This document shows positions 15,585 through 25,632 of a stretch of DNA of 64,000 nucleotides, one piece after another. This DNA is from Saccharopolyspora dendranthemae. GTDB lineage: Bacteria; Actinomycetota; Actinomycetes; Mycobacteriales; Pseudonocardiaceae. The notes under the pieces are model-generated. The model saw nothing but the letters and a program-made list of their open reading frames with translations. It was not told the DNA's origin and did not search any database. Location: NCBI RefSeq assembly GCF_007829955.1, contig NZ_VIWX01000001.1, positions 1,054,001-1,118,000 on the forward strand, read 5' to 3'. How positions within the stretch are numbered: the first letter of the stretch is position 1; the number at the start of each line of letters is the position of its first letter. Position numbers and translations under genes: made by a program.

Positions 15585-16223
15585 TCACAGTTCATCGACG
15601 TCGATGAGCCCGTCCTGGATGGCACGCGCCACGAGAGATGCTTTCGTCCCCGCCTCGCGCCCGACGTTGGCGTACTTGATCCGCACCCGGTCCAGGTAGG
15701 TGTTCACGGTGCGCACCGACAGGGCCATCTTCTCGGCCACCAACACCTTGGACTCGGACTGGAACCACTCGACGAGCACTTCGCGCTCCCGCACCGACAG
15801 CTGCGGACGGCTGGACAAGGTGTTGGAGCTTATGGCACCGGCGAGCGCCGGTGGGGTGAAAGGCCGGTGCGCCGCCGCGGCGAGCACGGCGTCGACCAGG
15901 TGCTCCTTGCCCTCTCGTTTGGTCACGAAGGTCGCAGCTCCGATGTCGAGGCATTGCAACATGGTCTGGTCGTCGTCGCGCATGGTGTACACCACGACCT
16001 GCTTCCCCGCGTCGACGAACCTCGCCAGGTCCGCGAACGCCGCACCCTGATCTTGCAGCTGGAGGTCCAGCACCACCACGTCGGCGTCGCTGCCGGGCGG
16101 CATCCACGCGACGCTCACGTCCGGTCCCGCGGTCAGGACCTCGATCGGCGGGTCAGCGGTGGAGCACCAGTGCCTTATCCCGTCCAGCACCGCAGGATGG
16201 TCGTCGATCAGCACCGCTGTCAC
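15585..16223 (-). CDS. LuxR-type response regulator
   Basis: 212 residues. The receiver domain has the acidic pair in IDDHPAVLDG and the likely phosphoaspartate in VVVLDLQLQD. The C-terminal LuxR/NarL helix-turn-helix reads LSVREREVLVEWF, then LSVRTVNTYLDRVRIKY. The GTG at 16223 is chosen because it overlaps the kinase stop by 4 bp (GTGA). It is the cognate partner of the kinase upstream. It probably controls the SARP gene, whose start is 124 bp downstream. Confidence 0.92.
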   Translation of the reverse strand: MTAVLIDDHPAVLDGIRHWCSTADPPIEVLTAGPDVSVAWMPPGSDADVVVLDLQLQDQGAAFADLARFVDAGKQVVVYTMRDDDQTMLQCLDIGAATFVTKREGKEHLVDAVLAAAAHRPFTPPALAGAISSNTLSSRPQLSVREREVLVEWFQSESKVLVAEKMALSVRTVNTYLDRVRIKYANVGREAGTKASLVARAIQDGLIDVDEL

Positions 16224-18490
16224 CCGACGGTCGCCTTCGTTGCCGCGGTCACCCACAACTTCTCCCCGTTCACCAGTTTCGACACCTCGACGTGGCGTGA
16301 TGCGGAGTGGATCGCCTCGGTGTCCGAGGCGTCTCCGAGCACGCTCACCCTCACCTGCTCGTCGGTGCGCAGCACCGTGACCCGGGCCTGCCGTCGCACC
16401 TGGGACAGCACGACGAGCAGCGGCTCGATCATCGCCCGGCGCACCTCGCGATCCAGCGGAATCGGACGTCCGCGCACCGCCAGCTCAACAGGTACACCGT
16501 TCCTCTCCACGAGGTCCACGCACGAGGAGAGCTCGTGCAGCAGCGGATCACCGTGGTCGCCGCCCTCCGCGAGCAGCCGTCGCACGCGTGTGGCTTCCAG
16601 CGCGCACCGCTCCCGGACGCACTCATCGGACGGATCGAGGTCACCGTCGGCGAGCCCCGCGAGCAGCGGCACGGTCGTGGCCTGCAACGCGGAGTAGCGC
16701 TCGCGGTGGTCGTGATGCGTGCGTTCGGCGATCACCTGATCGGTCCGCAGCTTCTCCGCCTCGTCGGCGGCGCGCTCCACCGTCGTGGCGACCGCCTGCA
16801 ACCGCTGCCCGAGCAGTCCCACCGCGAGCTGGTAGCCGTACACCGAGATGCTGAGCGTGATCATCATCGCTACGGCCGCCCTGGACGGCGTGCCGTGCAC
16901 GAACGGCACGATCGAGGTCAGCGCGACGCAACCCGCGAAGAACCACACCAAGTCCTTGACCGGCCGGTCGAACAGCAGCAGGACCCCGTACCAGCCGATG
17001 AGCCCGAACGACCAGTGCGCGGTGCGGAACAGGTCCTCCGGCGGGACGACAATGGTGCCCAGCACCGCGGCCAGCCCGACCACGCCGAGCGCGGTCCACC
17101 GCCACCACTCGGGCCAGGTCCGCCCGCTGATGACCGACCAGGCCTCCGCCCCGCCGGTGATCAGGAGCAGACCGAACGCGAGCACTTCCGGCCACAGCGC
17201 GTAGTAGACATCGGAATACCCGGTGAGCTGCGCGAGGCAGAAGGCGAACTGCACGCCCAGGGCCACCACCAGCAGCGCGATGCGCAGGCCCAGCAGCAGG
17301 CGGGCCCGGATCTGACGTCCGCTGGAGGTGCGCCGAGCGACGTCACGCTCCTCGACCTCGGGTGCCGGCGCCCAATGCCACCGCACCTGCGTCCCGGCGC
17401 CGGCTTCGGACCGCACCGAGGCCGAGCCACCGACCTCGCGCATGCGGCCCACGATCGATCCCGACACCCCGAAAGCGCCGTCCGGGACCGATCCCGCGTC
17501 GAACCCCCGCCCCCGGTCGGTCAGAACCACGGTGACAGCGCCGTGCTGGTCCCGTTCGACGGACAACTCCGCGTGGTCCACCTCGGCATGCCTGACCACA
17601 TTGGACAGCGCCTCCCGGAGTCCGCCCACGATCGCCAGCACCACGCCGCCTGGCAGCTCCACCCTGTCGGGAAGCGTCGCCTCGACCGGAAGGGCGTGGT
17701 CCAGCACCGAGCGCACCATCTGAACCAGGTCCATCCGCCCTTCGCTGATCTCCGGTGCCGAGCGGAGCACCTGCAGGTCGTCGCGCGCCCGGCCCGAGAC
17801 CCAGTCGAGGCGTCGCCCACCGCTCGTCGCGATCATCAGGAGGGTCGCGCTCGCGGTGTCGTGCAAGGTCGCCAAGTGGTCGAGTTCCGCGCGCCGCCGC
17901 GCCCGCGCCACGCCGGTCTCACGACGCCGCAACGTCCGCTGCTCGATGAACCGGTCGGCGATCCGCGCGTAGGAGCGCATCAGCCAGTAGGAGCAGCGCG
18001 CCAGGACTCCTTCGACGAACAGGCGCATCCCGAACAGCAAGGCCAGAACCACGCCGTTGCCCAGCAGGACGTTCCCGCTCACATAGGCGGCAGCGGCCAC
18101 GGCTGCCAGCCCGAGCCCGTGGGCAGGGCCCACCGACATCGAGTACTGCGAGGCGATCACGGTCAGCACCGTCACCGCCAGCACCCAGCCGATCTCATCG
18201 GTCAGTCCTGCCCAGACCGGGCTGAAGCACACGAGCACGGTCATGCCGATATCGGCTGCGAGAGCGATCAGTCCCGCTCGCGCCTTCCGCGCCCGGATGA
18301 ACAGCGCGACGGACCAGGCGACCAGCAACGATGCAACACCCACCGCGAGCCAGAACTGCTCGCTCCGCGTGGAGATGACGATGAGAACGGCGTACGACAC
18401 GAGAAGACCCGCGCGCACCGTGAGCGCGAACCGGTGCAGGACGCGGTTCAACTCGTGTTCTACCGAACTCGCGGGATCCGAATGGGTCAC
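16220..18490 (-). CDS. Multipass sensor histidine kinase with a second degenerate kinase-like module
   Basis: 756 residues, about twice the usual NarX-type size. Order: about five membrane segments (25-165); a HisKA_3 helix with the candidate phospho-histidine His210 in TLHDTASATL; an ATPase domain with N-box EALSNVVRHAE and G-box DRGRGFD (to about 375); a second set of membrane segments (about 400-560); then a coiled HisKA_3-like helix with THHDHRERY and a C-terminal region without N-box or G-box. The last part looks like a kinase module that has lost ATP binding. It is coupled to the response regulator by a GTGA overlap. The signal is unknown. Confidence 0.85.
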   Translation of the reverse strand: MTHSDPASSVEHELNRVLHRFALTVRAGLLVSYAVLIVISTRSEQFWLAVGVASLLVAWSVALFIRARKARAGLIALAADIGMTVLVCFSPVWAGLTDEIGWVLAVTVLTVIASQYSMSVGPAHGLGLAAVAAAAYVSGNVLLGNGVVLALLFGMRLFVEGVLARCSYWLMRSYARIADRFIEQRTLRRRETGVARARRRAELDHLATLHDTASATLLMIATSGGRRLDWVSGRARDDLQVLRSAPEISEGRMDLVQMVRSVLDHALPVEATLPDRVELPGGVVLAIVGGLREALSNVVRHAEVDHAELSVERDQHGAVTVVLTDRGRGFDAGSVPDGAFGVSGSIVGRMREVGGSASVRSEAGAGTQVRWHWAPAPEVEERDVARRTSSGRQIRARLLLGLRIALLVVALGVQFAFCLAQLTGYSDVYYALWPEVLAFGLLLITGGAEAWSVISGRTWPEWWRWTALGVVGLAAVLGTIVVPPEDLFRTAHWSFGLIGWYGVLLLFDRPVKDLVWFFAGCVALTSIVPFVHGTPSRAAVAMMITLSISVYGYQLAVGLLGQRLQAVATTVERAADEAEKLRTDQVIAERTHHDHRERYSALQATTVPLLAGLADGDLDPSDECVRERCALEATRVRRLLAEGGDHGDPLLHELSSCVDLVERNGVPVELAVRGRPIPLDREVRRAMIEPLLVVLSQVRRQARVTVLRTDEQVRVSVLGDASDTEAIHSASRHVEVSKLVNGEKLWVTAATKATVG

Positions 18491-18610
18491 GCGTTCAGTC
18501 TGCCGATCTTCGCGGCTCCTCGCGGCGCAAGAGCAACAGTGGACTCGGATTCACCCGTTATCAGCAAGCGCACCGGACTCTCGCCCGCTTCGAACGCGGA
18601 CGTGGCCGGG

Positions 18611-20767
18611 TCACGAGCTCAGCAGCGACAGCACCTCCGGTAGCGGTTCGGCGTGCACGACCCCCAGCCGCTGCGTCGCCCGGGTGAGGGCCACGTAGAG
18701 CTCCGCGACGCCTCGGTCGCCCTCGGCGAGGATTCGGGCAGGTTCGACCACGAGAACCGCGTCGAACTCCAGGCCCTTGGTCTCCGCGGGGAGGACCGCT
18801 CCCGGGACACCTCGCGGCCCGATGACCACGCTGGTCCCCTCGCGCGCCGCCTCCTGCCGGTCGAACTCCTCGATGGCTGAGGCCATTCCGCACTCGGAGA
18901 CCTCGCGGTGCCAGGGCTGGACGCCGCAGGAGCGAACCGAGTCCGGGGGCGTCACCTCGGGGGCGAAGTCGGCCAGCAGGGCGGCCGCGACCTCCATGAT
19001 CTCCGCAGGGGTGCGGTAGTTGACCGTCAGCTCGCGGTAGGCCCAGCGGCCGGGGACGTAGCGGTCCAGCATCCCGGCCCAGGTGTGGGCGCCCGCGGCC
19101 GAACGACGTTGCGCGAGGTCGCCGACGACGGTGAACGACCGGGTCGGGCACCGCCGCATCAGCACCCGCCAGTCCATTTCGGACAGTTCTTGGGCTTCGT
19201 CGACGACGACGTGCCGGTAGGTCCAATCCCGGTCAGCGGCAGCGCGTTCGGCGACATCGCGGGTGTCGTGCTCGACGAAGCGCTCCGCCAGGTCCTCTGA
19301 GCGGACCAGGTCCTGGGCCAGCAGGTGGTCCTCGTCGTCCATGAGGTCGTGGCGCTCGGTCTGCAGGATCTCCATGACCCCGGCCGCGTACTCGGCCTCG
19401 GCGGCCTGCTCGGCATCCGTCGCCGTGCCGGTCGTCTTCACCTCGCCGAGCAGGTCGACGAGCTCGTCGAGCAGCGGCACGTCGGACACCGTCCACGCCG
19501 CGCCCTCAGCGCGGTGCAGCGACTCCTCGCCGACGGCCCGCAACCGCTCCGGCGACGAGTACAGATCGGCCAGCAGCTGCTGCGGGGTGAGGACCGGCCA
19601 CAGGTCGTCGAGGACCTCGGTGAACCCGGTGTGCTCGGCGAGCTCGGCGAGCAGGTCGGCCCGCAGGTTCTCCCACACCTCCTTGTTCTCCCTGGTCAGC
19701 CAGCCCTTCCCGATGCGGCCGATGGCGCGTTCGGTGAGCACGTAGGTGACGATCTCGGTGAACACCGCGCGGGCCTCGTTGTGCGGCAGGCCGCTGTCGC
19801 GGGCCTCCTGGCGCGCCCACTCGGCGGTCGCCGCATCGATGCGCACCGTCACGTCCTCCAGCTCGACGTGCCGGGGCTCCTCGGGCACTCCCTGGCGCTC
19901 GGCGACCGCTGCGCGGAGCACGTCGAGCGCCTTGCGCGAGCCCTTCAGCCGGGCGACCTCCGGAACGTCCTCGGCCGTGACGTGCAAGCCGGGCACCAGG
20001 TCACCGGTGGTGGCGAACACGACGTCGGACTCCCCCAGGGACGGCAGGACGCGGCCGATGTGGTTCAGGAACGCCGGGTTCGGTCCGACGACCAGCACGC
20101 CGCTGCGCTCCATCCGCTCCCGCTGCGTGTAGAGCAGGTAGGCGACGCGGTGCAGCGCCACGACGGTCTTGCCGGTGCCCGGCCCACCCTCGATGACCAG
20201 CACGCCCTGGTGGTCGAGCCGGATGATGCGGTCCTGCTCGGCCTGGATGGTGGCGACGATGTCCCGCATGCCCTCCCCGCGCGGTGCGTTGACCGCCGCG
20301 AGCAACGCCGCATCACCGTCGGACTCGCCGTCCGGACGACCCAGGACCTCGTCGGTGAAGCCGGTGACCTGACGGCCGCGGGTGTGGAGCTGGCGGCGCC
20401 GGCGCATGTCCTCCGGGCTGGCTGCGGTAGCGGTGTAGAACGGGCGTGCCGCCGGGGCACGCCAGTCCAGCAGCATCGGCCGGTAGTCGTCGTCCTCGTC
20501 GAACAGACCGATTCGCCCGATGTAGCGGGCCTCACCGTCGACCGAGTCGAGGCGGCCGAAGCACAGGCCGTGGTCGGCCACGCCCAGCCGCTTGAGCTCC
20601 CGGTGCTGCGCCCGGACCTCCACATCGCGTTCCATCGCGGACGCGCCGGTCCCCCGCAGCGCCTCCGAGTAGCGGGATTCGACGCGACCGCGCTCCGCGT
20701 CGAGTCGCTCGTAGAGGCCGGCCACGTAGGCGCGCTCGCACTCCAGTTCTTGTTCGTGCTGGGACAC
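18611..20767 (-). CDS. HelD-like superfamily 1 helicase (RNA polymerase recycling factor)
   Basis: 718 residues. An N-terminal coiled arm (about 1-45) is followed by a UvrD-type helicase with Walker A GGPGTGKT at about 194-201. Motif II VVVDEAQELSEMDW and motif VI VALTRATQRL follow. This layout is HelD-like: such proteins pull stalled RNA polymerase off DNA, and some actinobacterial forms give rifamycin resistance. The GTG at 20767 is chosen because GAGGA lies 5-8 bp upstream and the arm starts directly after. A long divergent region upstream holds paired palindromes. The rifamycin role is untested. Confidence 0.88.
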   Translation of the reverse strand: MSQHEQELECERAYVAGLYERLDAERGRVESRYSEALRGTGASAMERDVEVRAQHRELKRLGVADHGLCFGRLDSVDGEARYIGRIGLFDEDDDYRPMLLDWRAPAARPFYTATAASPEDMRRRRQLHTRGRQVTGFTDEVLGRPDGESDGDAALLAAVNAPRGEGMRDIVATIQAEQDRIIRLDHQGVLVIEGGPGTGKTVVALHRVAYLLYTQRERMERSGVLVVGPNPAFLNHIGRVLPSLGESDVVFATTGDLVPGLHVTAEDVPEVARLKGSRKALDVLRAAVAERQGVPEEPRHVELEDVTVRIDAATAEWARQEARDSGLPHNEARAVFTEIVTYVLTERAIGRIGKGWLTRENKEVWENLRADLLAELAEHTGFTEVLDDLWPVLTPQQLLADLYSSPERLRAVGEESLHRAEGAAWTVSDVPLLDELVDLLGEVKTTGTATDAEQAAEAEYAAGVMEILQTERHDLMDDEDHLLAQDLVRSEDLAERFVEHDTRDVAERAAADRDWTYRHVVVDEAQELSEMDWRVLMRRCPTRSFTVVGDLAQRRSAAGAHTWAGMLDRYVPGRWAYRELTVNYRTPAEIMEVAAALLADFAPEVTPPDSVRSCGVQPWHREVSECGMASAIEEFDRQEAAREGTSVVIGPRGVPGAVLPAETKGLEFDAVLVVEPARILAEGDRGVAELYVALTRATQRLGVVHAEPLPEVLSLLSS

Positions 20768-21019
20768 GTGTTCCTCACAGTTGATCGACTCCCCCAGCCG
20801 CGCACCGCGTTTCCGCTGGTCTCGGCACAGGTCGAGAATTGTGCGGCATCCCCGGGGCCTTGCCGCAAGTCCCCCTTCCCCCTGTAAAATGAGCACGGGA
20901 AGAGGAGAGGAATTCCTTTCCGCCCTCCATTCGGCGATCAATTCTGGCAAGTTCTTCGCCTCGTTTGCCGATCATCCGGAATCCTCCGGCCGTTCCCGCT
21001 GATCACCACTCCCGCGGCT

Positions 21020-21080
21020 TGCCCGACGGGCACATCGCACCGGTCCCCGAAACGGGGCGTTGCGTGCCCGTCGGGCACGC
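21020..21080. promoter_or_regulatory. Paired palindromic operator candidates
   Basis: The 13-mer TGCCCGnCGGGCA occurs at 21020-21032 and again inside a perfect 19-bp palindrome at 21062-21080, with centres 45 bp apart. A small CCCC-GAAA-GGGG hairpin lies between them. Both lie in the 360-bp gap between the divergent HelD and 21128 genes, which holds no gene I can see. The spacing and symmetry suggest one regulator binding twice. The same halves could also form one long hairpin. Confidence 0.45.
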
Positions 21081-21127
21081 GCGGACATTCGCTCTCGTCG
21101 CTGTATCCAACGTGGAGGGACGAGAAC

Positions 21128-21337
21128 ATGTGTGCCAGCTGGCGAATTCCGGCGTGCGAACGTCGCGGCGAGGTCGTCGTGACGCTGATGGTGCGGGACG
21201 AGATCTCCATCGCCCAGGACGGCGTGGAGGTGGTGGTCGCGCGGAGCCAGCTCACCGACGTCGCCGACAAGCTCTACTTCCTCGACCAGGCCTTCCGCGC
21301 CGAAGCCCGGGACGTGGTGGAAGCGCTGTGCGAGTGA
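21128..21337 (+). CDS. Small hypothetical protein
   Basis: 69 residues, not recognised. It has two cysteines near the N-terminus (MCASWRIPAC) and a helical acidic C-terminus. GGAGGGACGAG precedes the ATG. Its last codons overlap the start of the lipoprotein gene, so the two are probably cotranscribed and coupled. Promoter control may come from the paired palindromes upstream. Confidence 0.6.
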   Translation: MCASWRIPACERRGEVVVTLMVRDEISIAQDGVEVVVARSQLTDVADKLYFLDQAFRAEARDVVEALCE

Positions 21338-22134
21338 TGACCTGCCTGATGCTGTGGGCGCTGCTGGCCGGGTGCGCGGCCGAGGCACCGGAGCGCCCCG
21401 AGGACCTGTTCTGGGAGATGTACCTGCGGCAGGCCACCCAGCCCGTCGTGCACACCCGCCGCGAGCGGTTCGAGAACCCCGAGGCCGCTGCCGCGCGCAC
21501 CATGGTGCGGGTCAGCGACGAGATCTTCGACTACCGGACGGGACGGCACGTCGGCACCAGCATCGAGCACTGGCGGGGTCGGAGCGTCGTGCGCACCCGC
21601 TGCGTCGACGGCGTCCGCCACGGATACCTTCCCTCGCGCGAGGCGTGGGACGAACCCGAGGCGAGCTCGTTGTGCCGGACGGGCTCGCGACCGCTGCTCG
21701 GTGACGGGATCATCCCCGGCGGTCTGCTCCAGGCGCAGGCCGAAGCGGTGGTCGAGTCGCTGCGCGGTGAGCACCGGTTCCTGACGCCGCTGCCACCGAC
21801 CCCGGTGGACATCGGCGGCAAGCGCTACCTCCGGATCCCGGTGCGGGCCCGGCCCGCCGAGCGCGACGGCGAGCGGTGGGACATGCAGCACCTGCTGTTC
21901 GCGCTGCACGACGCCGGGGTGGATCCGCGCAGCTACCCGTTCCAGCCGGCCGACAACACCGGAGCGGGCGCCGACCTGACGTACTTCGCCGATCCGGTGA
22001 CGCTGCTGCCCGCGTTCGTCGAACGGCGGATGCTGCCTTCGCCGGGCGCGGTGGTGCGGGTGGAATACGTGCGGCCCGCGGAGATTCCCGAGGACCCGCT
22101 GGCGGAGGTGACGCCGTGGGCGTTGCGGTGGTGA
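21328..22134 (+). CDS. Predicted lipoprotein
   Basis: About 268 residues. A very short signal (VRVMTCLMLWALLAGC) ends in a lipobox with the acceptor cysteine near residue 16. The rest is a soluble extracellular domain, unrecognised. The GTG at 21328 is chosen because it supplies the basic residue of the signal and follows GGAAG; GTG 21334 and ATG 21337 are alternatives. The product is probably anchored to the outer face of the membrane. It overlaps the small gene upstream. Its stop abuts the stop of the convergent lipoprotein gene at 22135. Confidence 0.65.
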   Translation: MRVMTCLMLWALLAGCAAEAPERPEDLFWEMYLRQATQPVVHTRRERFENPEAAAARTMVRVSDEIFDYRTGRHVGTSIEHWRGRSVVRTRCVDGVRHGYLPSREAWDEPEASSLCRTGSRPLLGDGIIPGGLLQAQAEAVVESLRGEHRFLTPLPPTPVDIGGKRYLRIPVRARPAERDGERWDMQHLLFALHDAGVDPRSYPFQPADNTGAGADLTYFADPVTLLPAFVERRMLPSPGAVVRVEYVRPAEIPEDPLAEVTPWALRW

Positions 22135-22496
22135 TCAGCCGTCGTGCTTGCCGCCGCCCCGGGACTTCTTGTCCTCGGCGCGGGGTTCCGGCGGGACCAC
22201 CGTCACGATCACCGGGCCGGACCCCGGAGCCGGGATGGTGCGCACGTCCTCGGCCACCCGGTCGGCGGCGGCCATGATGGACCCGGCGCTCGCGGAGTCG
22301 AGCGTGCCCTCGGCGACCGCCTCGGCGATGTCGCGGTGCAGCGCCGCCAGCGCGGTCTCGGCGTCGAGCCGGTCGTAGGCCAGGGCCGCGGCTTTGACCT
22401 CGGCGACGCGGGCGCCCAGCCGCGCGCGCACCTGCGGGTCTTCGCCGCACCCGGCCAGCGCGACACCGACCAGCACCAGGGCGGGCAGCAGCCGGT

Positions 22497-22500
<4 letters not shown>
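22135..22500 (-). CDS. Small predicted lipoprotein
   Basis: 121 residues with a signal peptide and lipobox (LVGVALAGC, acceptor cysteine near 18). An alanine-rich helical region follows, then a charged tail (EDKKSRGGGKHDG). The GTG start overlaps the kinase stop by 4 bp (GTGA), so it is made with the Ser/Thr kinase. It may be a surface partner or a substrate of the kinase's extracellular side. The family is not recognised. Confidence 0.7.
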
Positions 22501-23579
<1,079 letters not shown>

Positions 23580-23853
23580 CGAGCTAGTCCTCCGAACCCC
23601 TCAACACAGCGACCCTAACGGGTGAACCCCACTCCAAGATCGCCAGCTCCCCTCCCCAACGAGAGAGGGGGCTCCGAGGTGTTCGGCCAGCTCCGATCAG
23701 CTCCGGACCAGCGACGATCCCGCCGAACCGGACGCCGCCGCACGGCTGACGACGTCCGATCCCGCTGCCCGGGGCCGGGTGGATGACGCCGAAACGTTCC
23801 TCACCCGAGACCGAATGATGTTCCCCACCGAGACGCCCCGCCGGGGAGCTCGA

Positions 23854-24219
23854 CTACGAGGCGAAGACGGTCGACAGGACCCAGGAGAGGACGAACAGAG
23901 CCGCGAGCACCCCGAGGACGTACTGGGCGACGCGGAACAACCAGACGACCGCGGGCAGCTTCACGGTCGCCCGGCCGTCGTAGTCGGAGTAGCGCCCCCA
24001 GTGGCCGAACACGAACACCAGCGTCGCACCGGTCACCGCGACCCCGAGCCACCCCAGCGCCTCACCCTCCTGGTGCGCGTACATCAGAGCGCACCCACCG
24101 ACCAGCAACAGCAGCGGAACCATGCACGCCGCAACCCGCCCACCAGTCCACTGCCACACCTGTGCCACCAACGCACGTCCCTCCCAGAAATCGCTCGACG
24201 GCCACACGCTAGCCACCAC
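23854..24219 (-). CDS. Small membrane protein
   Basis: About 121 residues with three likely membrane segments (about 30-48, 58-72, 92-118), not recognised. The start is uncertain; GTG 24219 and GTG 24210 are both possible. It follows the PH-like gene at 24281 by 61 bp on the same strand and may be the last gene of the type VII-like operon. The 274 bp between its stop and the kinase gene start show nothing I can identify. Confidence 0.5.
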   Translation of the reverse strand: MVASVWPSSDFWEGRALVAQVWQWTGGRVAACMVPLLLLVGGCALMYAHQEGEALGWLGVAVTGATLVFVFGHWGRYSDYDGRATVKLPAVVWLFRVAQYVLGVLAALFVLSWVLSTVFAS

Positions 24220-24280
24220 GACCCCACCCCCGCGGCAACTCCACGAAGATCACCTCAGCCGGCAGATCGGCCCGCCACCG

Positions 24281-24922
24281 TCAGATGCGCTGTCCGGCGA
24301 TCTTCACCAGTTCCGCCGCGTCCTTGAGCCGGAACTCGACCGCCGACCCGTCGGTGAAGTTGATCCGGAAGAACTCGATCGGCTCGACTCCCCTGCCCAG
24401 AGCAGCCGAGGTGAACTCGGCGATGCCGCTGATCCGCAGCTGCCACCAGGTTTCGATCGGTTCGACCCTGCCGCTGTTCGCTTTGCCCTTGCCCAGCCAC
24501 CCGCCGAGGAGACCTGGACGTTCGCCGGAGCTCTCCGCCTCGGAGAGCGCATCCGTTTCGACGACCACGGCGAGTCGCTGGTCGGTGCACACCAGCCAGG
24601 AGAGATGCCCGCCGCCGTTCAGGGCCGCGACGCTCCGCGGAGCCGACTGCTCCGGGTCGTCAGCGTGCGCCCAACCGAACACGGCAGGGTCGTGCACCCA
24701 TTCGTCCGCGAGGAACTCACCGGCTGCGACCAGCGGATTGACCTGCGGCCACGGGGGATGGACCCGGTCATCGCCGGCCATGTGCGGGACATGGCACGCG
24801 TTTCCGAGAGTCGTACCGAACCAACCGGACTTCTGCGGACCTCCGATGATGAAGGCCAGGTTCTCGCCAGGTCCGCACCAGCGCTCGGTGAGCAGGCGGA
24901 CGATTTCACGTTGATCCCGCAT
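24281..24922 (-). CDS. PH-like domain protein, paralogue 2
   Basis: 213 residues, unnamed. It has LVCTDQRLAVVVETD, resembling the TDQRL strand of bacterial PH-like domains, then a GLLGG linker and a C-terminal FFRINFTDGSAVEFRLKD. The neighbouring protein at 24925 has the same order (LTPQRLAWLTFDAD, GLLGG, LRVKLTDGSGVDV), so the two look like paralogues. The ATG lies 2 bp after the upstream stop. It is probably cytoplasmic and linked to the secretion-type operon. The function is inferred only from the fold-like pattern. Confidence 0.6.
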   Translation of the reverse strand: MRDQREIVRLLTERWCGPGENLAFIIGGPQKSGWFGTTLGNACHVPHMAGDDRVHPPWPQVNPLVAAGEFLADEWVHDPAVFGWAHADDPEQSAPRSVAALNGGGHLSWLVCTDQRLAVVVETDALSEAESSGERPGLLGGWLGKGKANSGRVEPIETWWQLRISGIAEFTSAALGRGVEPIEFFRINFTDGSAVEFRLKDAAELVKIAGQRI

Positions 24923-24924
24923 CG

Positions 24925-25632
24925 TCAGATCTTTCCGTGGGACATGTCGAGAACGCGCTGAACTCGTTCCTGCTCGTGGGACCTGCACACGTCCACGCCG
25001 GAACCATCTGTCAACTTCACCCGCAGATACCAGGGCTTGTACTTGTACCCGCGCCCGAGATCGCGGCGCTGGACGCTGACCTCGGTGATCGCCGCGCGCT
25101 CGATCTCCAGACGAGAAGTGACCTGCGAAACCGGAACGGGCACTCCGGGTTCGTGCTCGGTCTTGGTCGTGGCGAGTTCCTGGGCGAGCTTCACCGCTCC
25201 CCTGCCGAACCTCAACGCGCCACCGAGCAGTCCCTGCGACTGGTCTTCCTCGTCAGGATCCGCGTCGAAGGTCAGCCAGGCAAGGCGCTGCGGTGTGAGA
25301 ACCCAGCACCCGACGCGGGCGTGCGCGGGAACTCGGGCCAGCTCCTGGATCGCCATGCAGTCAGGAGCACCACCGAAGACCACGTTCGCGGGCGGATCCG
25401 CGAAATCCGAACCACCACTGGCCCCGGCCGCGGCCTCCGCGATCCCGGCCACAGCGCCCACGGCCTTGTCCCCGGACCCGAGCATCGCGCGAACCCCGAG
25501 GCCCTTCTTCGGCTTGCCTCGCGGGTCCAGACCCTCCACGTCGAAACCACAGCTGAGCTGCGTGGCGTGACACCACAGGATCGCCTCACCCCGCCTGCAC
25601 CACTGCTGGCGAACCGCAAGAACCTCGATCAC
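24925..25632 (-). CDS. PH-like domain protein, paralogue 1
   Basis: 235 residues, not firmly recognised. The central VGCWVLTPQRLAWLTFDAD followed by C-terminal YLRVKLTDGSGVDVCRS resembles a bacterial PH-like domain. The same layout appears in the next gene. An alanine/glycine-rich stretch (AVGAVAGIAEAAAGASGG) in the N-terminal third may contact a membrane. The ATG overlaps the stop of the WXG-like gene by 4 bp, so it is cotranslated with it and may act as its cytoplasmic partner. Confidence 0.6.
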   Translation of the reverse strand: MIEVLAVRQQWCRRGEAILWCHATQLSCGFDVEGLDPRGKPKKGLGVRAMLGSGDKAVGAVAGIAEAAAGASGGSDFADPPANVVFGGAPDCMAIQELARVPAHARVGCWVLTPQRLAWLTFDADPDEEDQSQGLLGGALRFGRGAVKLAQELATTKTEHEPGVPVPVSQVTSRLEIERAAITEVSVQRRDLGRGYKYKPWYLRVKLTDGSGVDVCRSHEQERVQRVLDMSHGKI

